From NCBI RefSeq assembly GCF_900101395.1, contig NZ_FMZO01000002.1, positions 571,840 to 635,839 of the forward strand: 64,000 bases of DNA, read 5' to 3'. Within the stretch, counting starts at the first letter, position 1; every line of letters begins with the position of its first letter. The position numbers and the translations under genes were made by a program. Below the pieces are notes generated by a model, which was not told the origin of the DNA, did no database searches, and was given only the letters and a program-made list of their open reading frames with translations. The DNA is from Niabella drilacis (GTDB lineage Bacteria > Bacteroidota > Bacteroidia > Chitinophagales > Chitinophagaceae). Of the stretch, positions 17,982-26,469 are shown one piece after another.

Positions 17982-18429
17982 AGTTACTAATGATTTCGTC
18001 GATTTCGTTCAGAATATGTTGCATGGCCCTGGTGGTGATCCCCTGGGCTATAAGGGCCCGTTTCGTTTTCCCGTCTTTGAGGTAGCAAATATTCAAAGAT
18101 GTATTGGTGGTGAAAAAGCCCTGTTTCAACTGATGCAGTTCAAAGCTTTGGAAATGGTCCAGGGGGATGCACACAGCCGGCCGGAGCAGGGCCGTTTTGG
18201 CGCGTATTTCCAGGGCGTTCAGATCAATGACCAATGAACGGGAGATCAATCCTGAAAACCCCAGGATGGCCAATGCCAGCAGGAGCCAGCCAATGAGGGG
18301 ATATTTACCCTCTCTGAATATAAAATAACTGAAGAAGGGTAAGATAAGAATGAGGGCAATGGGCAGGAAATAGGAATGCTTCATTTTGTAAACGTTCCCA
18401 TCTGCCGTAAAGTGTTTGAAGGATTGCAT
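17965..18429 (-). CDS. hypothetical membrane protein, partner of the gene at 17448
   Basis: 154 residues when started at the ATG at 18429; the open frame extends 22 codons further but that part is unlike a natural N terminus. Two hydrophobic helices (about residues 22-38 and 46-65) precede a beta-rich domain: SLVIDLNALEIRAKTALLRPAVCIPLDHFQSFEL resembles bacterial PH-like domains. The end overlaps the next gene. Function unknown. It is transcribed in the same direction as the SPFH/zinc-ribbon genes upstream but separated by 234 nt, so membership of that operon is uncertain. Confidence 0.65.
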   Translation of the reverse strand: MQSFKHFTADGNVYKMKHSYFLPIALILILPFFSYFIFREGKYPLIGWLLLALAILGFSGLISRSLVIDLNALEIRAKTALLRPAVCIPLDHFQSFELHQLKQGFFTTNTSLNICYLKDGKTKRALIAQGITTRAMQHILNEIDEIISNYDSPR

Positions 18430-18663
18430 GTGTTTTTTTATAGTGTGTGTATGAATGAAATAAAGGATGGCTGCGCACCGGATTATCCGGTGCATAACCG
18501 CAGCGATTGCTGCATCTGTGTATGAAATGTTTTAGCGGCCGTCAGTAAGCGCCTGCCGGGGGTACGTCGTTTTTTATGCACTCTTTTAACCCCGGGGAGA
18601 GGATCACAAAGAATACAAACGATCTGTATATACCTGTTTCCCTGAATGCGGTATTATCGGATC

Positions 18664-19665
18664 TCAGAACTCCACATCATCTGCAATATTGCCGCCCTGT
18701 TCTTTCGCAAACCTTTCCGCGTATTCTTTTTGTTTCTGCAACTGGTAATCCATGTAGTGATGAATCTCGTTGCTGTTGAACTGCTGGTTTTGTGCGGTCA
18801 TCCAGTCCATAGCCACCGCCTGGAAATCGGAGAGGTTGATGCCGAAATGCTCCAGTATCCATTGGGCTCCATCCAGCCCGTATTCGTATGCTGCCGTCCT
18901 TGCGCCACAAAGCTCTTCGTAAAAATACCGGTCGGTTTTTAACTTTTCGAGATTGGCGTTTCCTCCCGTGGCGGTTGCCGCGGCGGGTTTCAGGTTTGCC
19001 AGTTTGGGATGTTCGCCGGCAATGGCAAAATATTCGCCATACTTGGTCATAATGCCAAAGCTGGCATCTTCTTTCATCCGTTCCGGCCAAAGCAGGTTTA
19101 CTTCTTCCCATACTGCTTTTTCAATGCCCATGGCTTTTAGTATTGTTGCTTCAGGAATTCCCTGCGTCATTGCGTGCGCAATGCCTGCATAGTCGTAAAG
19201 CGAAATACCATGGATTGGCTCGTACAACGGATTCCCTTCTTCTTTGACCTGGTTGAAGCCCTGGGTGGCATAGCCGGTAAGTTCAAGGGAGTTGGCCATT
19301 TCAAATTGTACCAGCTGGTCATAATTATGCCCGTTCCATTGCAGGTACAGCTGCGTAATGGCTTCCCTTTTTAAATTCCGTTTTTCATTTTCGCTCGGAG
19401 CTTCGTCCTGGTCAGCCAGCAGTCCCTCGTAGTGCTGGTTAGCGGCTGCATCAAATGCGGCTTTAGAGTAGTGGGTGCCATGCTGCGTTTGAGGATCAAA
19501 CTGGTACTGGTGATGATCTTGTATCGGCGAAGTGTCGTCGTCGTCATCGTCATCTTGATCTGTATGAGGGGCAGCAGGCTGGCTGAATGCGCTTTGTGTT
19601 TGCTCCTGTTGTTTTTGCGGTTCGTCTTCATTGCCCAGGAGGTTATTCAGGAATTTTTTAAACAT
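18664..19665 (-). CDS. conserved hypothetical protein with acidic tract (possibly DUF6620-like)
   Basis: 333 residues, no signal peptide or membrane helix. The first 60 residues are low-complexity: Gln-rich, then seven consecutive Asp residues, then His/Gln-rich. The rest is helical and well ordered (AITQLYLQWNGHNYDQLVQFEMANSLELTGYATQG, ISLYDYAGIAHAMTQGIPEATILKAMGI, AVAMDWMTAQNQQFNSNEIHHYMDYQ). I think it matches the DUF6620 family but cannot confirm this. It is the last gene of a leftward set with two zinc-ribbon proteins and an SPFH protein, 36 nt after the preceding gene. The role is unknown. Confidence 0.65.
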   Translation of the reverse strand: MFKKFLNNLLGNEDEPQKQQEQTQSAFSQPAAPHTDQDDDDDDDTSPIQDHHQYQFDPQTQHGTHYSKAAFDAAANQHYEGLLADQDEAPSENEKRNLKREAITQLYLQWNGHNYDQLVQFEMANSLELTGYATQGFNQVKEEGNPLYEPIHGISLYDYAGIAHAMTQGIPEATILKAMGIEKAVWEEVNLLWPERMKEDASFGIMTKYGEYFAIAGEHPKLANLKPAAATATGGNANLEKLKTDRYFYEELCGARTAAYEYGLDGAQWILEHFGINLSDFQAVAMDWMTAQNQQFNSNEIHHYMDYQLQKQKEYAERFAKEQGGNIADDVEF

Positions 19666-19701
19666 GGTGATTGCTTTTGAGTGTTATGAATAGATAGATG
19701 G

Positions 19702-20511
19702 TCATACAGATTTGTTGAAATCATCGAGCAGCCGCTGGTAAAATTTTTCATTGGAGGCGGCCATATCCGGCACGATCCGGTTCCATTCGTCGAACATGCT
19801 TCGGAGATAGCTGCGGTAAAGATCCGGGTTCCGCGCTGCATCCTTGTTGTAAGCATCCAGCAAGTGCGCCGTGCGCTCTTCGGCAAGATCCCGTGCTATC
19901 CAGCTCAGGCTTTTGGCAAGGGTACTGGGTTCATAGGTGTTTTGCGTGCGGCATGCAGGACATTGCAGATAACTGGTGGAAAAATAAATTTTTTCCAGGT
20001 AAATGGGTGCTCCGCATTGCAGGCATTTAAACTGGTGCTTCAGTTGCTCGTGCTCGTTCAGGATCTTCTGATACAAGGCTTCATGGTCCTGTTTGGTAGC
20101 GGCTTCCAGTTGTTCCTGCCAGTTATGACAAAAAACTTCAAACCGGCGATAGCGTTCCGCGCAGGCTTCGCTGAACTGCAATGCCGTAGTATAAGCAATA
20201 CCTGTGCTGTCCAGCCGGCGGTAAAACGGGCGGATCTTTTGCTCTTCTGTTTGCCGGGCTTTTTCCCGTACCTGGTTGATCTGTCCGCGGATGCCGCTCC
20301 ATACCTGGCCGATATTGGCTTCATATACGGCATCGGTGCTGCTGCGCATGGCTTTCAGTTCGGGTATCGCTGCCTGGCAAAGCTCCTCCACCCGCTCTTC
20401 CAGTTTTTGAAGAAAGGCGAACCAGCGTTCCCGGGTTTCGCGGATCTGTTCTGTCCATTCCGGTGGTACCGGATCACCGGCCTCTTTATTATTTCCAGAT
20501 AAACCAAACAT
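19702..20511 (-). CDS. zinc-ribbon protein of unknown function
   Basis: 269 residues from the ATG at 20511 (MFGLSGNN); the frame runs 20 codons further upstream but that stretch is Arg/His-rich and unlikely. Mostly alpha-helical and coiled-coil-like (KLEERVEELCQAAIPELKAM, REKARQTEEQKIRPFYRRLD), with a zinc ribbon at about residues 170-195: CLQCGAP and CPACRT, 20 residues apart. No export signal. It sits between a small zinc-ribbon gene and the acidic-tract gene in a leftward set headed by an SPFH protein, so a role at the membrane with that protein is likely but inferred. Confidence 0.65.
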   Translation of the reverse strand: MFGLSGNNKEAGDPVPPEWTEQIRETRERWFAFLQKLEERVEELCQAAIPELKAMRSSTDAVYEANIGQVWSGIRGQINQVREKARQTEEQKIRPFYRRLDSTGIAYTTALQFSEACAERYRRFEVFCHNWQEQLEAATKQDHEALYQKILNEHEQLKHQFKCLQCGAPIYLEKIYFSTSYLQCPACRTQNTYEPSTLAKSLSWIARDLAEERTAHLLDAYNKDAARNPDLYRSYLRSMFDEWNRIVPDMAASNEKFYQRLLDDFNKSV

Positions 20512-20624
20512 AGGTTGTTTTTTAAAAGTGTGAAGATGCGCGTATCGTTTGCGTCTCCTGGTTACATTCATAAAATTCCGGAACCGGTCCGGAAATAATT
20601 TTATAAACAGATTCTTAAGACCGG

Positions 20625-20876
20625 CTATTGATTTTCCCTGGAATTGTCTTCTTTTTTGATATGCAGCCCATCTGTAAGCGTTACCTGCAAAAATTCAAAA
20701 CCGCAATAGGCACAATGGGTAAGACCATCGTCTTTGGCCCTCCCGGCCCCGCAGTTAGGACAGGTGCGGGCGCCCATGCTGGCCTCTTTTTCCGCTACAG
20801 GGCCGCCGTATTTTTCCTGTGCCTGCGCTTTGGCCTTGAGTTTTTCTAAAAAGGATTGTGCTTTTTTTTCTTCCAT
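20625..20876 (-). CDS. small zinc-ribbon protein
   Basis: 83 residues. Helical N terminus (KAQSFLEKLKAKAQAQEKYGGP) and a C-terminal zinc ribbon with CPNCG and CAYCG about 18 residues apart. Its ATG overlaps the stop of the SPFH gene in a TAATG arrangement (one shared base at 20876), so translation is coupled and the two products probably work together. In some stomatin/prohibitin-like proteins (COG4260 type) a zinc ribbon is fused to the SPFH domain; here it appears as a separate gene. Function unknown. Confidence 0.75.
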   Translation of the reverse strand: MEEKKAQSFLEKLKAKAQAQEKYGGPVAEKEASMGARTCPNCGAGRAKDDGLTHCAYCGFEFLQVTLTDGLHIKKEDNSRENQ

Positions 20877-21841
20877 TATAACAGGGTTAAGAGTTCTGCT
20901 TTTTTTGTCTTGTATTCTTCTTCGTCAATCAGCCCGTTTTCAAAAAGTGTTTTGAGCTTTTGCAACTTTGCGGTAATATCTTCCTGGGGAGTTGCTGACG
21001 CCGGCGCTGCAATGGTTGAGTTGTTTTGCTGAAGCTGGTTCATCATCAGGCCCATGGCCATCCCCGTTTGGGTAGCATCATTCAGGGCTGTACCTTTATC
21101 ACCGATTGCATTGGCTGTATTGAACTTTGTAAATTTGTCCATATCGGTGACCATATTCATATTGGTAACCTTATCATAGAACGCGGTCACTTCTTCTGGC
21201 AGGGTTACACTGGTAATGACAAACTGCGTCAGCTCAAGGCCCAGCGTGGCAAAATAGGGCTTCAGGTGTGGCTCGATCTTTTTGCTCAGCTCGGTGATGT
21301 TTCCGGCAACAGCAGTAACCGGGATCTGTTCGTTTGCCAGTACTTCTCCAAACTTGGGTGCTACAAAATCGCGCAGCTGGGACTGAAGCTCAAAAATGGT
21401 CAGCCGGGGAAACGTACCGGCATAGGTTCTGAAAAAAGTGCCGGGATCGGCGATCTTTATATCAAAACTGCCAAAGGCCCGTATCCGCACCTGTCCGAAT
21501 TGGGGATCGCTCATTAGAATGGGAGCGGGTGTTCCCCATTTGTTATTAATGAAATGATAGGTATTGAAAAAGTAAACATCCGCTTTAAAGGGGCTCTCAA
21601 AACCATATTTCCATCCTTTGAGCCGGCTGATGATGGGGATGTTTTCTGTTGAAAGTGTGTGCATCCCGGGTAAAAAAATATCCGCCAGTTGCCCCTCATT
21701 CAGTAAAAGCGCCTGCTGACTTTCCCTTACGGTCAGTTTAGCTCCATTCTTAATTTCCTTGTCCGTATCGGCAAATTTCCACATCAGGAGGTTGGGGTCG
21801 GGTGTGGGGGACTCTATGATTTCAATAAACGGTAAGCTCAT
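20876..21841 (-). CDS. SPFH-domain protein with C-terminal SHOCT motif (YdjI/virion-core-like)
   Basis: 321 residues. The SPFH (stomatin/prohibitin/flotillin) domain spans roughly 25-250 (LTVRESQQALLLNEGQLADIF, PGMHTLSTENIPIISRL, QVRIRAFGSFDIKIADPGTFFRTYAG, LTQFVITSVTLPEEVTAFYDKV). A low-complexity linker is followed by a SHOCT motif at the extreme C terminus (LKTLFENGLIDEEEYKTKKAELL). There is no obvious membrane segment. SPFH proteins form large membrane-associated assemblies, and B. subtilis YdjI is a similar protein in a stress operon. It is the first gene of the leftward set with two zinc-ribbon genes and the acidic-tract gene. Domain calls are firm, the role is not. Confidence 0.85.
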   Translation of the reverse strand: MSLPFIEIIESPTPDPNLLMWKFADTDKEIKNGAKLTVRESQQALLLNEGQLADIFLPGMHTLSTENIPIISRLKGWKYGFESPFKADVYFFNTYHFINNKWGTPAPILMSDPQFGQVRIRAFGSFDIKIADPGTFFRTYAGTFPRLTIFELQSQLRDFVAPKFGEVLANEQIPVTAVAGNITELSKKIEPHLKPYFATLGLELTQFVITSVTLPEEVTAFYDKVTNMNMVTDMDKFTKFNTANAIGDKGTALNDATQTGMAMGLMMNQLQQNNSTIAAPASATPQEDITAKLQKLKTLFENGLIDEEEYKTKKAELLTLL

Positions 21842-22272
21842 GTTTTAAATTTTAAATAACGGTAGATCGGGGAGGCCGGTTCATTCATTCATAAGTTCCT
21901 GCGGGGTTCCTGCAGCCCCTGCTGGTGAAAGTACAAACTTTTTCGGTTTCCCGTTCAGGTCAGAATGGGTGATGAACATAAAATAAAGGAAGATCCGGGC
22001 ATAAATGATTTTCCCCGGGGAAAAATGCTGAAAGCCGGTCATGGGGTACTGCTTTGTATGACAGATGCCGTAGGGGGAAAAAAGATGCTTGAATGAGTTC
22101 ATAACCGCGTTTTTGCCGGGATGGTTTGTCCCCGGTATTTTTTGCAGGCAAGCGCCGGGGATCTTCCCCGAGGAACTGCTGCAACCTGTATGGCAATGTG
22201 ATGTCTCAGTGTGTTTTTACCGGTTTATGAATAATAAAACCGGGGAAGGCTGGCAACGGCCGGGTGCTGATA
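21842..22272. other. 431-nt intergenic region without a convincing gene
   Basis: Short open frames on both strands (about 73-78 codons) have no recognisable features and no promoter element in front. The region probably carries the promoter of the SPFH operon and the 3' end of the DUF4870-like gene. Confidence 0.5.
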
Positions 22273-22599
22273 CTACCCGATAAAAGCGAATTTGCCCTCA
22301 AAGAGTTTTCCTACCAGGGGGATACTTTTTTCAACCCCGTTGACGGCATTCAGCAATCCGAAGACCCATAAAACAAGGAACACGATACCGCTCAGGTAAG
22401 AAAGAGGGCCAACCCCGGGAACCATACGGATCAGGACTGTAATTACAATGTTGACAACAAGCGCCAGCAGGAAAAGCCCGAAGAACTGTCGTAAATGATA
22501 TTTCAGCAGGCTATCGGCCTGTTCTTTTCCTTTGATGTAGGCATATAGCCAGCCGAAAATAGTAAGGTAAGAGACTACGGAAAGTTCTTTGTTGCTCAT
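22273..22599 (-). CDS. DUF4870-type small membrane protein
   Basis: 108 residues with three to four hydrophobic helices: LSVVSYLTIFGWLYAYIKG, FFGLFLLALVVNIVITVLI, YLSGIVFLVLWVFGLLNAV. The pattern of a short loop after helix 1 with a K-YHLRQ motif followed by two long helices matches DUF4870/Tic20-like small inner-membrane proteins. The function of these is unknown. It reads leftward and is divergent from the TPR regulator at 22832. Confidence 0.8.
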   Translation of the reverse strand: MSNKELSVVSYLTIFGWLYAYIKGKEQADSLLKYHLRQFFGLFLLALVVNIVITVLIRMVPGVGPLSYLSGIVFLVLWVFGLLNAVNGVEKSIPLVGKLFEGKFAFIG

Positions 22600-22831
22600 G
22601 ATTTTTTAATTTTTAAAGGTTGCTGTTAACCGCCTCAAAACTGAGAACAGACAGTTTCTTTGCCAAATTTTACACTATTACATAATGGCTACAATAAGAA
22701 CCGGTACTGTCTACAAACTGTCTACAAGTATTGTAACTTATTGTTATTCATATTATTAAAGGTGTGTTGGGCTGGAAGGTTTTTTTAGGGTATATAAAAC
22801 CCGGCTGTAATAAATTCTATAAATTCACTCC

Positions 22832-24670
22832 ATGAAAAGCGTTGTAACAGTCCTGGGGATCCTGCCTCTGTTTTTTATGGGTGTCAGTGCCCAAAATCCC
22901 TATATTGATAGTTTAAAAAAAGCGCTTGCCGGTGCTCCCACAACAGGCCTGTATTTTAAATTGACGGAGGCATACCGGTATAACGACGATTATGAGCGTG
23001 CCGTTGAAACGGCGAAAAGTTATGTGGCAATGGCGGGCATGCAAAAGAACAGCCTGGAAAAGGTTCGGGCCTACGGGCTGCTGACGCATATTCAGCTCAA
23101 CAAGGGAGATTATAAGCGGGCGCAGCAATACCTTGATTCTGCAGCAATGACAGCCGGGATGTCGGGCGATCGCCTCGTGAAGGATTATGCGTTGCTGGCC
23201 CGGGCTGTCTTCTATTATAATATCGATAAAGATGATGTATTGGTAACCCTGTGTCAGCAAATCCTGAAGGATGTGGAACCTTCCGGTAAAGATCCGTTTC
23301 TGCTGGCCAAGTGCTATTATTATTTATATGCTGTTTATACGATGTATAATGATTTTTCCAAAAGCCTTTACTATGCCAGTAAAGCTGCGGAAGCTGCAGC
23401 CGCAGCGGGCGACCTGAACCTGTTGAGTTCTGCCTATTCGGCGCTTGCTGTGGTATATCCTTACCGGTACGACAAGGAAAAAAGGCAGGCCGACCTGGAT
23501 TCTACGATGTATTATTCCAGGGCTGCCGGTGACCTGTTTTTTAAATATCCCGGGAGAGTGGCCTATCATACTTATGCCCTGGCCCGGATGAACCTGTGCA
23601 GTTACTATCTTAAATATTATGCTACCGGCGACCCGCAGATCCGGCAGGCTCTTACAGATACACTCCGGTCTGTGCTTCAGTTTGCCGCAAAAGGCCTGGC
23701 TGATAACCAGGATATCATCGCCAGTTGTTATGGTATGCTGGGTACGCTGGCCCGGAGCGCCAATGATTCCCGCCAGGCAGAACGTTATTACCTGCAGGCG
23801 AAGCAGACACTGGACACAGCCGCCAAACCCTTTTATCATACCCGCAATACGCTGTTATCGGATATGGCCGCCCTGCATGCTGCGGAGGGCAATTATATAA
23901 AAGCCTATGAACTGGAAAAGGAGTTGCTGGACAACAATACAAAATTATTTGATGAAGACCAGGTCTTAATGGTGAATAAGCTGGAGGCACAGTACCAAGC
24001 CGAAAAGAAAGAACAGGAAGTGCAGGTGTTAAAGGATAAGGCCCGCAGCCGCCAAAAAGCGCAGAACCTCTATTTGGGCCTGGCCGGCATCGGGTTGCTG
24101 GGCGCTTTTTTTATGTTCCGGTCGTATCATTTTAACCTGAAATACTCTGTAGAACGAGAGAGAAAATTAAAAGCAGAGCAACATGATGCGCAAACCCGCA
24201 TGCGTTTGCAGGAGGAAGAACGGGCACGTTTAAAGGCGGAGCAGGAACTGCTGGAGCTGCAACAGCAAAAACTGAGGAATGAGATCATGATGAGCCAGCT
24301 GCAGGTGCAGCATAAAAATGAATTGCTGCTGCACCTGAAAGAAAAGTTAAAAGAGGAACAGCCGGTGAATATCCAGCAGATCATCCGGGAAGAGGATCTG
24401 CTGGATGGCGACTTTGAAAAAGCCAAATTTAATATCCAGGAAGTGCATCCCGATTTTTTTAAAAATGTTCATGAGCGGGCTGCTCAAAAGCTCACTTCGC
24501 TGGATCTGAAGTATTGTGCCTATTTATACCTGGGAATGAATACCAAGCAGATTGCAGGGTTGCTGCACGTAGAACCCAAAAGCGTACGCATGACGAAATA
24601 CCGGCTAAAGCAGAAATTTGATCTTGACAAGGAAACGGACCTGGTGGTGTTCCTGAAGGGGATTGCCTGA
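22832..24670 (+). CDS. TPR / transmembrane / coiled-coil regulator with C-terminal HTH
   Basis: 612 residues. Order: signal peptide (to about 20, FFMGVSAQ), TPR-like helical repeats (about 35-375), one transmembrane helix near 412-430 (LGLAGIGLLGAFFMF), a long charged coiled coil (about 440-525) and a C-terminal helix-turn-helix domain (LTSLDLKYCAYLYLGMNTKQIAGLLHVEPKSVRMTKYRLKQKF), LuxR-like. This is a frequent Bacteroidota architecture: a periplasmic sensor domain linked through the inner membrane to a cytoplasmic DNA-binding domain. There is no kinase or receiver domain. Targets are unknown; the neighbours on both sides are transcribed away from or toward it. Confidence 0.88.
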   Translation: MKSVVTVLGILPLFFMGVSAQNPYIDSLKKALAGAPTTGLYFKLTEAYRYNDDYERAVETAKSYVAMAGMQKNSLEKVRAYGLLTHIQLNKGDYKRAQQYLDSAAMTAGMSGDRLVKDYALLARAVFYYNIDKDDVLVTLCQQILKDVEPSGKDPFLLAKCYYYLYAVYTMYNDFSKSLYYASKAAEAAAAAGDLNLLSSAYSALAVVYPYRYDKEKRQADLDSTMYYSRAAGDLFFKYPGRVAYHTYALARMNLCSYYLKYYATGDPQIRQALTDTLRSVLQFAAKGLADNQDIIASCYGMLGTLARSANDSRQAERYYLQAKQTLDTAAKPFYHTRNTLLSDMAALHAAEGNYIKAYELEKELLDNNTKLFDEDQVLMVNKLEAQYQAEKKEQEVQVLKDKARSRQKAQNLYLGLAGIGLLGAFFMFRSYHFNLKYSVERERKLKAEQHDAQTRMRLQEEERARLKAEQELLELQQQKLRNEIMMSQLQVQHKNELLLHLKEKLKEEQPVNIQQIIREEDLLDGDFEKAKFNIQEVHPDFFKNVHERAAQKLTSLDLKYCAYLYLGMNTKQIAGLLHVEPKSVRMTKYRLKQKFDLDKETDLVVFLKGIA

Positions 24671-24682
24671 AAAACAGGGGGC

Positions 24683-24901
24683 TCAGGCGATCTCCAGTAC
24701 TGTTTGTTTTAGCTCGTTGAATGTTTCAACGGAGATGGCGATCAGGTAGGCAAAAGATCCATTGGTAAATTTCCGGTTTACCAGCTCGGATAAATAATCA
24801 TTTGCCGAGGGAGACAGCTCCTTTTCGGATGCGTGCAGAAATATATAAGAAAGATTGTTGTTAACGTGCCGGGGTTGAACTACAAGCTTGTAGTAGTACA
24901 T
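24683..24901 (-). CDS. small hypothetical protein
   Basis: 72 residues starting at the ATG at 24901 (MYYYKLVVQPRHVNNNLSYIF). Mixed alpha/beta, no signal or membrane segment, no family recognised. A TAnnTTTG element (TATCTTTG on the reverse strand, 24917-24924) ends 15 nt before this ATG, which supports both the gene and this start over an upstream extension of 20 codons. It converges with the TPR regulator gene, only 12 nt apart. Confidence 0.6.
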   Translation of the reverse strand: MYYYKLVVQPRHVNNNLSYIFLHASEKELSPSANDYLSELVNRKFTNGSFAYLIAISVETFNELKQTVLEIA

Positions 24902-24916
24902 AAACAGAAGTTTTCG

Positions 24917-24924
24917 CAAAGATA
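24917..24924 (-). promoter_or_regulatory. TAnnTTTG promoter element for the 72-residue gene
   Basis: Reverse-strand TATCTTTG, ending 15 nt before the ATG at 24901. No clear -33 element. Confidence 0.5.
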
Positions 24925-25130
24925 ATGAAAAGTGAAGTATTGGCCTGGGACGCAGGGTCATTAGCCGCCGGACAAAAGCATCTCCATTGGGAGTATAAAG
25001 AGGGATCTGGAAGACTATCAGGCATTGTAAATGTCCCGTGTTGGTAGCCCGGCTTGGGCATTTCCTTTGGCTTGGGGGCTTGTTCGGGGGCTGTCAGCAA
25101 CAGACCGGAGGCGGATGAATGGGGAAAGAC

Positions 25131-25178
25131 AAAAAAAATGACAATCAATATTATAAATTGTTGATTGTCATTTTTTTT
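25131..25178 (-). terminator. intrinsic terminator of tRNA-Arg (symmetrical, bidirectional)
   Basis: Perfect 10-bp stem TGACAATCAA / TTGATTGTCA with a 12-nt loop, flanked by eight A on one side and eight T on the other, directly downstream of the reverse-strand tRNA. Confidence 0.85.
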
Positions 25179-25179
25179 G

Positions 25180-25251
25180 TAGCCTCGACAGGAATCGAAC
25201 CTGTATCTGGAGCTTCGGAAACTCTTATACTATCCATTGTACTACGAGGCC
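25180..25251 (-). tRNA. tRNA-Arg (anticodon CCG)
   Basis: The reverse strand folds as a tRNA: acceptor GGCCTCG/CGAGGCT, U8-A9, D-stem GTAC/GTAT, anticodon stem AGAGT/GCTCC with loop TTCCGAA (anticodon CCG at positions 34-36, reading Arg CGG), T-arm ACAGG-TTCGATT-CCTGT, discriminator A, no encoded CCA. The first pair is G-U and the 27-43 pair is A-C, otherwise regular. A TATATTTG element lies about 18 nt upstream. Confidence 0.9.
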
Positions 25252-25269
25252 ATACCGCTTAAGGGTCGG

Positions 25270-25277
25270 CAAATATA
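25270..25277 (-). promoter_or_regulatory. TAnnTTTG promoter element for tRNA-Arg
   Basis: Reverse-strand TATATTTG, 18 nt before the mature tRNA 5' end. Confidence 0.55.
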
Positions 25278-25303
25278 AAGAACTTTATTACAATTACATC
25301 AAT

Positions 25304-25894
25304 TTATTGGATATGTTGAAATAAACCCGCTGCATTGGAGGCAAAAATTTTGATAGCAATGGCCAGCAGGATCACACCAAAGAACTTCCGGATCGCAATA
25401 AGGCCGCTGGGCCCCAGTAGTTTTGCCAGGCTTGTAAGGGATTTCAATACCATATAAATGATCAGCAGGTTCAGCAGGATAGCGATCAGGATGGTTACTT
25501 CTTTATAGTTGGCCTTTAATGACATGATAGTGGTGAGCGTTCCTGATCCGGCAATAAGGGGAAATGCCAGGGGTACCAGGGTAGACGCTTTGACATCGCC
25601 ATCTGATTTAAAAAATTCCACACCCAGTACCATTTCCATTCCCAGGATGAAAATAACGATGGAGCCGGCTACGGCAAAGGATTTTACATCGAGTCCCAAT
25701 ACATTCAGAATAGGTTCTCCAAGGAAAAGGAATAAGATCATCAGAGATCCGGCAATAACAGTTACTTTAAATTCGCGGATACCGCCGATCTTATTCTTCA
25801 TAGAAATAAGAATGGGGATTGAGCCAATAATATCAATAATGGCAAAAAGCGTAAAAGTAACGGTAAGTATTGCTTTATAGTTCAGAGAATCCAT
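25304..25894 (-). CDS. MarC-family integral membrane protein
   Basis: 196 residues with six hydrophobic helices. The MarC/UPF0056 pattern is clear: FTLFAIIDIIGSIPILISM near the N terminus, then VAGSIVIFILGMEMVLG, and the PLAFPLIAGSGTLTTIMSL motif. The start is the ATG at 25894; the frame extends 90 codons upstream over the neighbouring pseudogene in a different frame and that part is not protein-like. Despite the name, MarC is not proven to confer drug resistance, and its function is unknown. It follows the broken diphthine-ammonia-ligase-like gene by 34 nt in the same direction. Confidence 0.92.
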   Translation of the reverse strand: MDSLNYKAILTVTFTLFAIIDIIGSIPILISMKNKIGGIREFKVTVIAGSLMILFLFLGEPILNVLGLDVKSFAVAGSIVIFILGMEMVLGVEFFKSDGDVKASTLVPLAFPLIAGSGTLTTIMSLKANYKEVTILIAILLNLLIIYMVLKSLTSLAKLLGPSGLIAIRKFFGVILLAIAIKIFASNAAGLFQHIQ

Positions 25895-25928
25895 ACCCTG
25901 GTTTTCCTGCAAAGGTAATTTGTTAAGG

Positions 25929-26458
25929 CTACAAAACCGTAACCCCGGGTTGCCCGCTGCCCAATTTAAGATGCCGGCCACAATACCCGGTATCGAGCAT
26001 CGATCCGTTGACAGAGCAGATGACTGCTTCAAAACCGGATCGGAAGAAGTGCTGCCAGTAGAGGTCGGGGTTGATTTGCCATAAGGGAAACACTGCTTCC
26101 ATGCCCGCCTGCCGCAGCTGCCGCTCCCGGTAGTGCCGCAGGTCTTCGAGGAACAGATCGCCAAACGCTACGGTACCGATCCCTTCCTTTTTTACGCGCT
26201 CTGATACCTGCAGCATTTCAGCCTCATAATTGCCGCCTTCATCACTGGTTAGGTATATTTTTAACAGGGGAATGCCGGTATGAAAGGCCTGTATGTCGAT
26301 AAGGGATTCTGGGATCTCATGCAGGGGCACCCTCCGGTCCTTATTAAAAACAGTGAGGAGGTAGCTACCTCATACCAACCATCCTTTTGCAGTTTGTGCA
26401 ATGTATAAGCCGCATCCTTGCCGCCACTCCAGCTGAGGAGGATCGGGGTCTTCTTCAT
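25929..26458 (-). pseudogene. frameshifted and 3'-truncated diphthine-ammonia ligase-like (Dph6/COG2102) gene
   Basis: The first frame starts at 26458 with the PP-loop motif LLSWSGGKDAAYTLHKLQKDGWYEVAT, then leaves the family pattern. Reading resumes one frame over at about 26354 with TVFNKDRRVPLHEIPESLIDIQ and continues as the family does: IPLLKIYL, VAFGDLFLEDLRHYRERQL, AVFPLW, SGFEAVICSVNGSMLDTGYCGR. The junction reads ACC-TCCTC-ACT, one base short of two codons, so a single-base deletion explains it. The product also stops shortly after CGR: the conserved DPCGENGEFHTF segment and about 45 C-terminal residues are missing. It begins 11 nt after btuB, so it was the second gene of the B12-regulated operon. 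A sequencing error could explain the frameshift but not the missing C terminus. Confidence 0.8.
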
Positions 26459-26469
26459 CGCATTTATTG

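Noticed and set aside
21881-22283. Open frames of 73-78 codons on both strands
   Set aside because: They overlap each other, have no protein-like composition or motif, and no promoter element.
25895-26164. 90-codon extension of marC
   Set aside because: It runs over the broken PP-loop gene in another frame and is not protein-like; marC homology begins at the ATG at 25894.
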